Assembly: GCF_024436035.1 (NCBI RefSeq)
Contig: NZ_JANFNG010000006.1
Location: forward strand, 186,001 to 250,000
DNA: 64,000 nt
DNA from: Streptomyces humicola
Lineage (GTDB): Bacteria; Actinomycetota; Actinomycetes; Streptomycetales; Streptomycetaceae
Direction: 5' to 3'
Shown here: in pieces, positions 7,841-14,223 of the stretch
How positions within the stretch are numbered: position 1 is the first letter of the stretch
Layout of the letters: every line of letters begins with the position of its first letter
Position numbers and translations under genes: made by a program
The notes under the pieces: model-generated
Database searches by the model: none
What the model saw: only the letters and a program-made list of their open reading frames with translations
Told to the model about the DNA's origin: nothing

Positions 7841-8296
7841 GTGAGCATTCAGAACAGTAGGCCGCCGGCCACAGAAGTCCTGCACCCCGTCGAGCTGCTC
7901 GGCTCGCTGGTGCTGAGGAATGATCCCGCGTCCGTCCCTCTTGCCCGCCGGTTCGCTGACGTGGCGCTGATGGCCGGAGGTTACGACGACTGTGCGGACG
8001 TCTTCGAAGTCGTCGTCTCCGAACTGGTCACCAACGCGGTTGTCCACAACCAGGGGATAAGCGCTTCGCCGATTCACCTGCGCATGGTGAGGCGTGGCAC
8101 GACAGTTCGACTCGAGGTTCACGACGAAGGCGAGTGCAAGCCCGTGGTACGGCGAGTGCGCTCGGGGGATGAGTCGGGGCGCGGGCTGCACATCGTTGAA
8201 GCTCTCACCACTCGGTGGGGGACCTACCGAACGAACACCGACAAGTGCGTCTGGTGCGAACTGGACATCTCCGCTGTGCCGGAGGTTTGGTCATGA
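7841..8296 (+). CDS. HATPase_c_2 (RsbW-like) ATP-binding protein
   Basis: 151 residues from GTG 7841; the open frame upstream is not protein-like. It has the GHKL ATPase signatures of anti-sigma/serine-kinase proteins: N-box SELVTNAVVHN, G1-type VHDEG, and G2-type GRGLHIVEAL. Such single-domain proteins are abundant in Streptomyces and bind or phosphorylate STAS-type partners, or act as anti-sigma factors. No STAS protein or sigma factor is encoded next to it, so the partner is unknown. Its stop overlaps the next start (ATGA at 8293), opening a tight operon with the hypothetical, GntR-type and HD genes. Confidence 0.75.
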   Translation: MSIQNSRPPATEVLHPVELLGSLVLRNDPASVPLARRFADVALMAGGYDDCADVFEVVVSELVTNAVVHNQGISASPIHLRMVRRGTTVRLEVHDEGECKPVVRRVRSGDESGRGLHIVEALTTRWGTYRTNTDKCVWCELDISAVPEVWS

Positions 8297-8733
8297 GGCA
8301 GACCGGCTCTCCCGTCGTACGCAGCGGGTACTGGTGTGAGTGCGCGGTGAGGGCGCCGATGACGGACGCCGAGCTCAAGGGCGTTGCCTCGATCGACGCC
8401 TACACGCCGGAGCAAGCGGTCCGGTGGGTCCGTGTTGCACTTCGCACTCTCGTCTCTGCGCTCTCGCCAGACGAGTCGCAAGCAGCGCACGCCTGGCTCG
8501 ACACTGGCAGGGAAAAGGCAATCCGCGCTCTCCGGAGCGGACGGCTCTTTGAGCTGGCCGTCACTCACGGGGCGACGCGGGTTCTCTGGACGATTCGACC
8601 CGTCGGGTTTCTGCGACTGGCACATAGGGAGCAAGGGGCGCTTCCGTCTTGTGTCGACTGGTTCCCGGGGATGCGGATGCCCGGGCGCAAGTACGGCGTG
8701 ATGGTGCCGATGCGGAGGGACGATTCGACATGA
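8293..8733 (+). CDS. Hypothetical protein coupled to the HATPase
   Basis: 146 residues from ATG 8293, which overlaps the HATPase stop as ATGA; the longer open frame begins inside the upstream gene and is less likely. No motif is recognised. The N-terminus has WCECAVRAPMTD, the middle is helical (TPEQAVRWVRVALRTLVSAL) and the C-terminal half is strand-rich with several Trp and Arg (VLWTIRPVGFLRLAH). No signal peptide or membrane segment is seen. Coupling and codon use resembling the neighbours argue that it is a real gene. A partner or target role with the HATPase is possible but unsupported by motif. Confidence 0.6.
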   Translation: MRQTGSPVVRSGYWCECAVRAPMTDAELKGVASIDAYTPEQAVRWVRVALRTLVSALSPDESQAAHAWLDTGREKAIRALRSGRLFELAVTHGATRVLWTIRPVGFLRLAHREQGALPSCVDWFPGMRMPGRKYGVMVPMRRDDST

Positions 8734-8782
8734 TGGCGTCGCTGCACCAGCGCGCATGGTCCGGAACCGGTGAGAGGACAGA

Positions 8783-9253
8783 GTGAGCCGACGATCGACA
8801 GCCTGGGGCGCGTACACGCAGATCGCCGGCGCGCTACGTGAGCGGATCCGCTCCGGGGCACTGGCCGCGGGCGAGCTGCTTCCCTCTGAGCTCGCCCTCT
8901 CCGCCGAGTACGGAGTCGCCCGTAACACGCTGCGGCGTGCGCTTGCCCAGCTCGAAGAGGAGGGGCTGATCGAGTCGCTTCCCGGCCGCGGACGGGTCGT
9001 TCGATCGGCTGCCGAGCGGGGCACGGCACGGGCCGACCCGAGGCCGCCCCAGTACCGGCAGATCGCGGCCGACATCCGGGCGGCGATCGAGAGCGGCGAG
9101 CTGGCGGAGGGGGCCTCTCTGCCGAGCGAGGCGGCGTTGACGGCGCGCTACGAGGTATCGCGCGGCACGGCGAGGCAAGCATTGGCCGATTTGTGTGGAG
9201 CTGGACTTGTCGAATCTGTGCAAGGCAAGGGATGGTTCGTCCGCAGACGTTAG
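8783..9253 (+). CDS. Double GntR-type winged-helix regulator (KorSA-like)
   Basis: 156 residues from GTG 8783, with AGAGGA upstream. It consists almost entirely of two consecutive GntR winged-helix domains: residues ~8-75 (YTQIAGALRERIRSG ... PSELALSAEYGVARNTLRRAL) and ~90-155 (YRQIAADIRAAIESG ... PSEAALTARYEVSRGTARQAL). There is no effector domain. The two halves are clearly homologous, an internal duplication that would let one chain bind a whole dyad. GntR-type KorSA represses transfer genes in the AICE pSAM2, so the same role is inferred here. The dyad at 11237-11259 is a candidate target. Its stop codon overlaps the -10 box of the HD gene. Confidence 0.75.
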   Translation: MSRRSTAWGAYTQIAGALRERIRSGALAAGELLPSELALSAEYGVARNTLRRALAQLEEEGLIESLPGRGRVVRSAAERGTARADPRPPQYRQIAADIRAAIESGELAEGASLPSEAALTARYEVSRGTARQALADLCGAGLVESVQGKGWFVRRR

Positions 9254-9256
9254 CCT
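9251..9256 (+). promoter_or_regulatory. -10 box of a leaderless promoter
   Basis: TAGCCT, whose first three bases are the stop codon of the GntR gene, lies six bases before the ATG at 9263. The HD gene can therefore be transcribed separately and leaderless. Confidence 0.4.
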
Positions 9257-9262
9257 CGCTGT

Positions 9263-9814
9263 ATGGACGTCTCGTGGGCTCGCGATCTCGCACGGCGGTT
9301 GCTTGAGGAACCGCTCCCCCGCCGCTGGGCGCATTCCCAGGGTGTTGCCGCCCGCGCGGAGAGCTTGACCCCGATCCTGGGTGAGGACGCCGAACTCGTG
9401 GAGGCCGCCGCGTGGCTGCACGATATCGGCTACTCCCCGGCGATTGCCAAGACCGGGTTTCATCCATTGGACGGTGCTCGGTACCTGCGAGACATCGAGC
9501 GGGCCGACGTGCGGCTGTGCAATCTCGTCGCGCACCATTCGTGCGCGCTGATCGAGGCAGAGGAACGCTCCTTGGATAGGGAGCTCTCCGCAGAGTTCAG
9601 TTTCGAGGACGAGCATCTTGTCGAAGCACTGATCTACTGCGACATGACGACGACTCCTCACGGTGACGAGACGAGCACGGAGGAACGTCTCCGCGAGATC
9701 CTCTCTCGCTACGGGCCCGGGCATGTCGTGACCCGCTCCATCGAGCGGGCCGCGCCGATACTGACCTCCGCATCGAGGGCAGTCACGGAACGGTTGGCAG
9801 CCAAGGAGGGGTGA
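9263..9814 (+). CDS. HD-domain phosphohydrolase
   Basis: 183 residues with a compact HD fold: H24 in WAHSQGVAAR, the HD pair in WLHDIGY (~residue 52), a later H-H in VAHHSCAL and a D in YCDMTTTP. These are the metal ligands expected for a YqeK/HDIG-like phosphohydrolase. Substrates of such stand-alone proteins are usually nucleotides or small phosphoesters; none can be assigned here. It ends four bases before the convergent Nudix stop. HD and Nudix hydrolases together in an element suggest nucleotide-signal turnover, but that is inference. Confidence 0.75.
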   Translation: MDVSWARDLARRLLEEPLPRRWAHSQGVAARAESLTPILGEDAELVEAAAWLHDIGYSPAIAKTGFHPLDGARYLRDIERADVRLCNLVAHHSCALIEAEERSLDRELSAEFSFEDEHLVEALIYCDMTTTPHGDETSTEERLREILSRYGPGHVVTRSIERAAPILTSASRAVTERLAAKEG

Positions 9815-9817
9815 GCG

Positions 9818-10294
9818 TCAGCCGAGATGGGGTTCGGCTCGCTTGGAGAGGAAGTCGTTGAGGCGAATGCGCATGGACCTGTCCATTTGCAGGTCGACGG
9901 CTCTCTCTGGGCTCACCCATTCGACTTCGCGCGATTCGTCGCTCGGGGTCGGGATGCCGGACACTGCCCGCGCTGTGAACACGACGGAGAACTCCTGGCG
10001 GCACTCGCCGTTGCTGGTGTAGAGAATGACGTGCCGCGGGTCGGTATAGATGCCGACAAGGCCCGTGATCTCGCACCTGATCCCGGTCTCCTCTTCCACC
10101 TCGCGTACGGCCGTGTAGGGCAGTGATTCGCCCAGATCCATGGCTCCGCCTGGCACGGCCCAATTCCCGTTGTCGCTACGACGAATCATCAGGATCTCGT
10201 CGCGCTCGTTCAGCACGACCACGTTGGCCGACGGGACCAGGCTGTTGGCCTTCGGCGCGTTGGGGTCGTCGTAGTAGTCGATCCTCGATGCCAT
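9818..10294 (-). CDS. Nudix hydrolase (Pif-like)
   Basis: 158 residues. A full Nudix box starts at GGAMDLGES and runs through the REVEEETG segment, giving the GX5EX7REUXEEXGU pattern, in a fold starting VVVLNERDEILMIRR. The enzyme should hydrolyse a nucleoside diphosphate linked to another moiety. In pSAM2 the Pif protein, which blocks transfer between element-bearing cells, contains a Nudix motif, so a transfer-immunity role is plausible. It starts only 8 bp after the stop of the XRE/PLD-like gene at 10303, on the same strand, and AAGGA precedes its ATG. Cotranscription with that regulator is likely. Substrate not known. Confidence 0.8.
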   Translation of the reverse strand: MASRIDYYDDPNAPKANSLVPSANVVVLNERDEILMIRRSDNGNWAVPGGAMDLGESLPYTAVREVEEETGIRCEITGLVGIYTDPRHVILYTSNGECRQEFSVVFTARAVSGIPTPSDESREVEWVSPERAVDLQMDRSMRIRLNDFLSKRAEPHLG

Positions 10295-10302
10295 GCGTGT
10301 CC

Positions 10303-11040
10303 TTACGTAAGCGGTTTGGCCTGAGTCCAGACCCTCTCGAAGCTCTCAAGGTAGGTGTTGACCATTTCTCCGCCCGGAATGTGCTTGAGGTGAAGAATAG
10401 GAGCATGTGAGGCAGCGAAGCCGTAGACGTGGGTGTTGACCAAAACCTGGTCATCAGCCCGATAGATGGAGTTGTACAGAACGGTGTCGTGCAGGCGCAG
10501 TTCGATCCCGTCAACCCTGCCGATGGCCCGGTCGTAGAGCACCATCACGTTGCGGATCTTCGCCGCCATCGCGTCGTGAATGCCCTCGTCCACGCCCCGG
10601 TTGGCGACATGCTCGCTGTCCGGGTCGCCAAGCAGGATGCGCACGCGTATGCCAGAACGAGCCTTCTCGGCGAAGGTGCGCAGGACGCCCGTGTCCTCCG
10701 CCAGGAAGAGGCCGCTGTAGACCAGCACCCCGATCTCGTGTTCCGCGGTCGCGAAGAGACGTCCCCAGGCGTCCCGCGGCACCGCCCAGCGGTGTGGATA
10801 GACGTTGACGATCTCGCTCTCGGATGCGCTCGCGACCTGCTGGCGAGGCAAGGCGTCAGGCCACAGGTAGCCCTCGTCCACGCCCAGGAAGGTGGCAACG
10901 GCGAAGCGATGCCGACGGTAGGGCATCCGTCCGCCAATCCAGCGTTCGACCGACTTCGGGTCGACGTCGACAGCGCTGGCCAACGCGGCTGGCGTCACGC
11001 CGCGTTCCAGCAGTACCGCCCGCAATCTCTCGTTCGGCAT
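10303..11040 (-). CDS. XRE-family regulator with C-terminal PLD-like domain (paralogue 2)
   Basis: 245 residues from ATG 11040 (upstream GGGAG). Same architecture as 6945-7688: helix-turn-helix with VDVDPKSVERWIGGR, then a PLD-like domain with EIGVLVYSGLFL, RILLGDP, RLHDTVLYNSIYRADD and THVYG. Again the Lys of an HKD motif is absent, so it is probably a sensor rather than a phospholipase. The two paralogues flank the whole control block and point the same way. ACGTC-type repeats at 11063-11100 upstream match those of paralogue 1, so cross-regulation is likely. The Nudix gene follows after 8 bp. Confidence 0.75.
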   Translation of the reverse strand: MPNERLRAVLLERGVTPAALASAVDVDPKSVERWIGGRMPYRRHRFAVATFLGVDEGYLWPDALPRQQVASASESEIVNVYPHRWAVPRDAWGRLFATAEHEIGVLVYSGLFLAEDTGVLRTFAEKARSGIRVRILLGDPDSEHVANRGVDEGIHDAMAAKIRNVMVLYDRAIGRVDGIELRLHDTVLYNSIYRADDQVLVNTHVYGFAASHAPILHLKHIPGGEMVNTYLESFERVWTQAKPLT

Positions 11041-11062
11041 GTACTCCCATCCGGGACGCCCA

Positions 11063-11100
11063 GGGACGTCCATGCCCCTGGAGACGTCTTGCACACGTCC
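11063..11100. promoter_or_regulatory. Operator-like ACGTC repeats upstream of paralogue 2
   Basis: GGGACGTCC (11063-11071), GGAGACGTC (11080-11088) and ACACGTCC (11093-11100) lie 23-60 bases upstream of the ATG at 11040. They share the GGGACGTC/GAGACGTC half-sites of the stronger operator at 7709-7758. Confidence 0.55.
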
Positions 11101-11236
11101 AGTCATGTGGTGATCTCGTCCCATCCTCTCACCGGATGCTCATTGTCGTGCGGATTCGTCCGCACACATCCACCGTCAACTGCGGTCCGAGAGAAGCCAT
11201 CTTGACAGCCACGAGCGGTGTGACGACGCTGAGAAC

Positions 11237-11259
11237 TTGAACATGCTGTACATGTTCAA
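11237..11259. promoter_or_regulatory. Perfect 9-bp dyad, probable operator
   Basis: TTGAACATG (11237-11245), spacer CTGTA, CATGTTCAA (11251-11259): a perfect inverted repeat in AT-rich sequence between divergent genes (starts 11040 and 11318). It would overlap a promoter for the plus-strand transfer operon. Binding by the double GntR protein is the first hypothesis. Confidence 0.7.
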
Positions 11260-11317
11260 TAGAGCGGCATCCCACGCATCGGCTTCCGTCTCGGTCCCGC
11301 ACCGGAGAGGAGGTCTG

Positions 11318-11530
11318 ATGCCACGCAAAGAGAGGAACTGTCAGCAGTCAGAGTCCGAGGCACCCCGCATCTGCCCGTGCGGCGCGCAGATCGAGGGACG
11401 CGGCGACCTGTGCCGCAAGTGCCGAGGCCGAGTCCGCTGGTTGCGACGCACCAACGGGAGGCGCCGCGACCAGTGGCGCGAGTTCATCCAGTCCAACTCC
11501 TACTTCACCGAGGCGGTGAGCGCATCGTGA
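11318..11530 (+). CDS. Small zinc-ribbon protein heading the transfer operon
   Basis: 70 residues from ATG 11318, chosen because a strong GAGAGGAGG precedes it; a longer reading lacks such a site and would cross the operator at 11237. The centre has two Cys pairs, C-x-C in CPCG and C-x2-C in LCRKC, which could bind one zinc, followed by a very basic stretch (RGRVRWLRRTNGRRRD). A nucleic-acid-binding role is possible. Its stop overlaps the next start (GTGA). Such small genes commonly precede tra in AICEs; no specific function is recognised. Confidence 0.65.
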   Translation: MPRKERNCQQSESEAPRICPCGAQIEGRGDLCRKCRGRVRWLRRTNGRRRDQWREFIQSNSYFTEAVSAS

Positions 11531-11811
11531 CTGTGCAGACCACTCAGCTGCTCCCCGCCAAGGACAAGGGCCGTCGACCGTGGGCCAAGTCGCCGACGGC
11601 CGTGGAGATAAGCGCCGTCTCTGTCCGGCCCGCCGCCCACTTCACGCGGATGTGGTCGGCGACCGCCGAGGCCGTTCCCTTCGCCTTCCGTCTCTCCGTC
11701 CTGCCCGTTCGTGCGCTCGCGCTCTTCGTGCTGTGGGCCACGTCGTCTCCGCAGCGGTTCACCTTCGCCGTGGCGCTGACCAGCGTCGTCGCCCTCGTAG
11801 TGCTCGCGTAG
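11527..11811 (+). CDS. Small membrane protein, possible spread (Spd-like) factor
   Basis: 94 residues from GTG 11527, which overlaps the preceding stop by four bases. The N-terminal ~45 residues are polar and basic. Two hydrophobic segments follow (FAFRLSVLPVRALALFVLWA and FTFAVALTSVVALVVLA), predicting a two-span membrane protein. Position before tra resembles the spread genes of Streptomyces conjugative elements, which help transfer across hyphal septa. There is no sequence signature, so the role rests on size, membrane character and operon place. Confidence 0.6.
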   Translation: MTVQTTQLLPAKDKGRRPWAKSPTAVEISAVSVRPAAHFTRMWSATAEAVPFAFRLSVLPVRALALFVLWATSSPQRFTFAVALTSVVALVVLA

Positions 11812-11832
11812 GCGAGTCGGAAAGGAGCTCCG

Positions 11833-12027
11833 GTGATTCTCTCCCTGTCGGCGATCGTGCTGCTCGGGGGCGCGATATTCGCCCTCTGGCGGTACGGACG
11901 CCTCGCCACCTCGCATGCCGTCGTATGCACGCTCTTCGGCTTCTTCCTGGCGTCCAGCGCGGTCGCGCCGTACATCAGCGCGACCGTCCGGGCCGGCGCC
12001 CGGCTCCTGTCAGGTATCCACCCGTGA
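11833..12027 (+). CDS. Small membrane protein, possible spread (Spd-like) factor
   Basis: 64 residues from GTG 11833, preceded by GGAAAGGAG. Two hydrophobic helices, residues 1-17 (ILSLSAIVLLGGAIFAL) and ~29-48 (AVVCTLFGFFLASSAVAPYI), make it a minimal membrane protein. It lies 21 bp after the previous small membrane gene and 22 bp before tra, clearly in the same operon. Role in intramycelial spread is inferred from context only. Confidence 0.6.
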   Translation: MILSLSAIVLLGGAIFALWRYGRLATSHAVVCTLFGFFLASSAVAPYISATVRAGARLLSGIHP

Positions 12028-12049
12028 ACAACCAACTGTGAAAGGAGGA

Positions 12050-13888
12050 ATGCCCTTGAATCGAACCACTCGCAGAAGTACGCGGCGGCTTCGCAAGCAG
12101 TTGACGAGCCGCGACGCGCCGCCCTTCATGCTCGTCGTCAACGATCGGCACTCTGGTGAGTTGCTCGAAGCCGTCGGGCGCTTGCTCTTCCGCTACCGGT
12201 CAGAGCTGGCGCCGATTGCGCTCGGACTCTGGACGGGGCTCGCAGGAATCATCCTGCACGCCACCCATCCCGGTGCCTGGCCGTGGATCCTTCTCGGCTC
12301 GCTCGTCGCGTCCGGCGCCGTGTTGAAGGGCTGGCTACTTCGCCGGCTGGACCGCGTCGAGGAACGGGTCTACGCCGCCGCGACGACCAGCGCGGCGGGA
12401 GGCTGGCTCGCCAGCGCCACGGCGCTGGGCGTGAGCCGCCTCCCGCTGCCGTGGCTGCTCCTCACCGGCACCGCGGCAGCCGGGGTGCCATGGTGGACGC
12501 ACCGACGCCGACGAGCGCGCGTCACGGTCGATCGCACGATCCGGGCATGGCCCGAAGTCGCGGAGTCAATCGGTCTCATGGGATCGCAGATCGTCTCAGC
12601 GACCGTAGACGCGTGGGGCTGGCGAGCCAGGGTCAGCCTGCGGCGTGGCCAAACCGTGGCGGATGCGGTCAGCCGCGTACCGGCCATCGAATCCGGGCTC
12701 GGCACGCGCAGGGGCGCGGTCCGGGTCACGCCCGACGAGACCCGAGCCGACCGTTTCGCCTTGCGCGTGCTCGCCCGCGACCCGCACGCGGAACCCGTCG
12801 TGTGGACCGGCCCATCTGCAGTCTCCATCTGCGACCCCATCGAGCTGGGCGTCTATGAGGACGCCTCGCCCGTCCGCGTCTCGTTCCTCCGTCGTCACGC
12901 GCTGATCGGCGGCATCGCCGGTTCCGGCAAGAGCGGAGTTCTCAATGTCATCCTCGCGAATCTCGCGGCATGCCCGGACGTCGTCCTGTGGGGCATCGAC
13001 CTTAAGGGCGGCATGGAGCTACGGCCGTGGGCCGCCTGCCTCGACCGCCTGGCGACAACGGCCCAGGAGGCTGCCGATCTACTGCGCGACGGCGTAGGGG
13101 TGTTGGACGGCCGCGCAGGGGCGCTGAGCCACAGAGGACTTCGAGTCTGGGAACCGAGCACGCTGGAACCGGCGCTTGTGATCGTCGTGGACGAGTACGC
13201 GGAGCTGGCGGAGGAGGCTCAAGATGCCCTCGGTTACGCCGACTCGATCGCGCGACGCGGGCGCGCCGTGGCCGTGACGCTGCTTGCCGCGACTCAGCGG
13301 CCAACGCAGCAAGCCATGGGCAAGAAGGCCGTGCGGTCGCAGATGGACGTACGCCTGTGCCTGCGCGTTCGGGAGCGGCGAGACGTCGACCTCGTCCTCG
13401 GACAGGGCATGCTCGCCGCGGGCTGGGCCGCCCATGCCTTGGACGCTCCGGGGAAGTTCCTCCTCTCCGCGCCCGAGGCGAACACGCCACAGCACGCCCG
13501 CGCCTACCTCATCACCGACGCCGAGGTCAGCGCGACCGCCGGCCGGTACGGGCCGACGCGTACCCCACTCGACGCCCTCTCGCAGTCGGCTACTCAGCCG
13601 CCCGAGGACCCAGGCGAGGACGCCGACGTTATCGACGCCGAACTCGTAGAGGCGGCCGATGAAGTGACCGCCGAGGCGGGGCCGGAGACGGCGTTGCTCC
13701 AGGCGCTCAACGACGCACCGCTCGACGGTCGTTCCGTCGCCGACCTGATGCGGGTCACCGGTATGGGCCGTACCTGGGTCTACGGCCGGTTGCAGGAGTA
13801 CGCGGCGGCCGGACGCGTCGTCCAGGTCTCCCGGGGCCGTTGGCGCTCGCGGCGGGAGCGCGGAACGGAGGCGACCATGACCGGCTGA
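12050..13888 (+). CDS. tra: FtsK/SpoIIIE-type DNA transfer ATPase (TraSA/TraB-like)
   Basis: 612 residues from ATG 12050, with AAAGGAGGA directly upstream. The N-terminal ~150 residues hold several hydrophobic segments (IALGLWTGLAGIIL, WPWILLGSLVASGAVL, LPWLLLTGTAAAGVPWW). The motor has Walker A GIAGSGKS (~288-295), Walker B LVIVVDEYAEL (~376), and the AATQRPTQ segment. The C-terminus (~545-600) is a winged-helix-like domain (SVADLMRVTGMGRTWVYGRL), equivalent to the gamma domain that reads short DNA repeats. It should pump double-stranded element DNA between cells in a hexameric ring. Repeats just downstream (13890-13975) may be its loading site. No relaxase is present, as expected for this transfer mode. 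Confidence 0.9.
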   Translation: MPLNRTTRRSTRRLRKQLTSRDAPPFMLVVNDRHSGELLEAVGRLLFRYRSELAPIALGLWTGLAGIILHATHPGAWPWILLGSLVASGAVLKGWLLRRLDRVEERVYAAATTSAAGGWLASATALGVSRLPLPWLLLTGTAAAGVPWWTHRRRRARVTVDRTIRAWPEVAESIGLMGSQIVSATVDAWGWRARVSLRRGQTVADAVSRVPAIESGLGTRRGAVRVTPDETRADRFALRVLARDPHAEPVVWTGPSAVSICDPIELGVYEDASPVRVSFLRRHALIGGIAGSGKSGVLNVILANLAACPDVVLWGIDLKGGMELRPWAACLDRLATTAQEAADLLRDGVGVLDGRAGALSHRGLRVWEPSTLEPALVIVVDEYAELAEEAQDALGYADSIARRGRAVAVTLLAATQRPTQQAMGKKAVRSQMDVRLCLRVRERRDVDLVLGQGMLAAGWAAHALDAPGKFLLSAPEANTPQHARAYLITDAEVSATAGRYGPTRTPLDALSQSATQPPEDPGEDADVIDAELVEAADEVTAEAGPETALLQALNDAPLDGRSVADLMRVTGMGRTWVYGRLQEYAAAGRVVQVSRGRWRSRRERGTEATMTG

Positions 13889-13889
13889 T

Positions 13890-13975
13890 CGTCCGCGTCC
13901 GCGCGAACGTCCGCGCCCCCTCGCGCGCCTGCGCGTATGGGCCGCGGACGGCACGGCGGACGTTCACGCGGACGA
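13890..13975. repeat. GTCCGCG heptamer cluster with 18-bp imperfect inverted repeat
   Basis: The 116-bp gap between tra and xis carries three GTCCGCG copies on the left and two CGCGGAC copies plus a near copy on the right. The arms 13897-13914 and 13956-13973 are complementary at 17 of 18 positions. The place, directly after an FtsK-type transfer gene, fits a clt-like locus recognised by the Tra winged helix. A regulatory site for xis/int is the alternative. Confidence 0.6.
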
Positions 13976-14004
13976 CGTCCTAACCAGCCAATCCACGAAA
14001 GGAG

Positions 14005-14223
14005 GTGATCACCACGACGATCACGAACTCGACCGAACGCCTCGTCTACACCGTCGCGGAAGCCGCGCACGCCCTACGGATCGGCAGGAGCAAGCTCTAT
14101 GAACTTCTCGCCTCGGGTGAGATCGAATCCATCCACATCGGCCGGAGCCGCAAGATCCCCGCCCGCGCGCTCCTCGACTACGTCAACCGACTGCGCGAAC
14201 AGGAACAGGAGGAATCCACATGA
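14005..14223 (+). CDS. xis: Excisionase-type helix-turn-helix protein
   Basis: 72 residues: a MerR/BldC-like winged helix of the excisionase class, with YTVAEAAHALRIGRSKLYELLASG as the DNA-binding segment and ESIHIGRSRKIPARALLDYV as the wing. It should bend attachment-site DNA and steer the integrase toward excision. The only in-frame start, GTG 14005, touches the perfect Shine-Dalgarno AAAGGAGG, leaving almost no spacing; initiation may be inefficient or use a non-standard codon a few triplets on. The stop overlaps the int ATG (ATGA), so the two are coupled. Confidence 0.8.
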   Translation: MITTTITNSTERLVYTVAEAAHALRIGRSKLYELLASGEIESIHIGRSRKIPARALLDYVNRLREQEQEEST

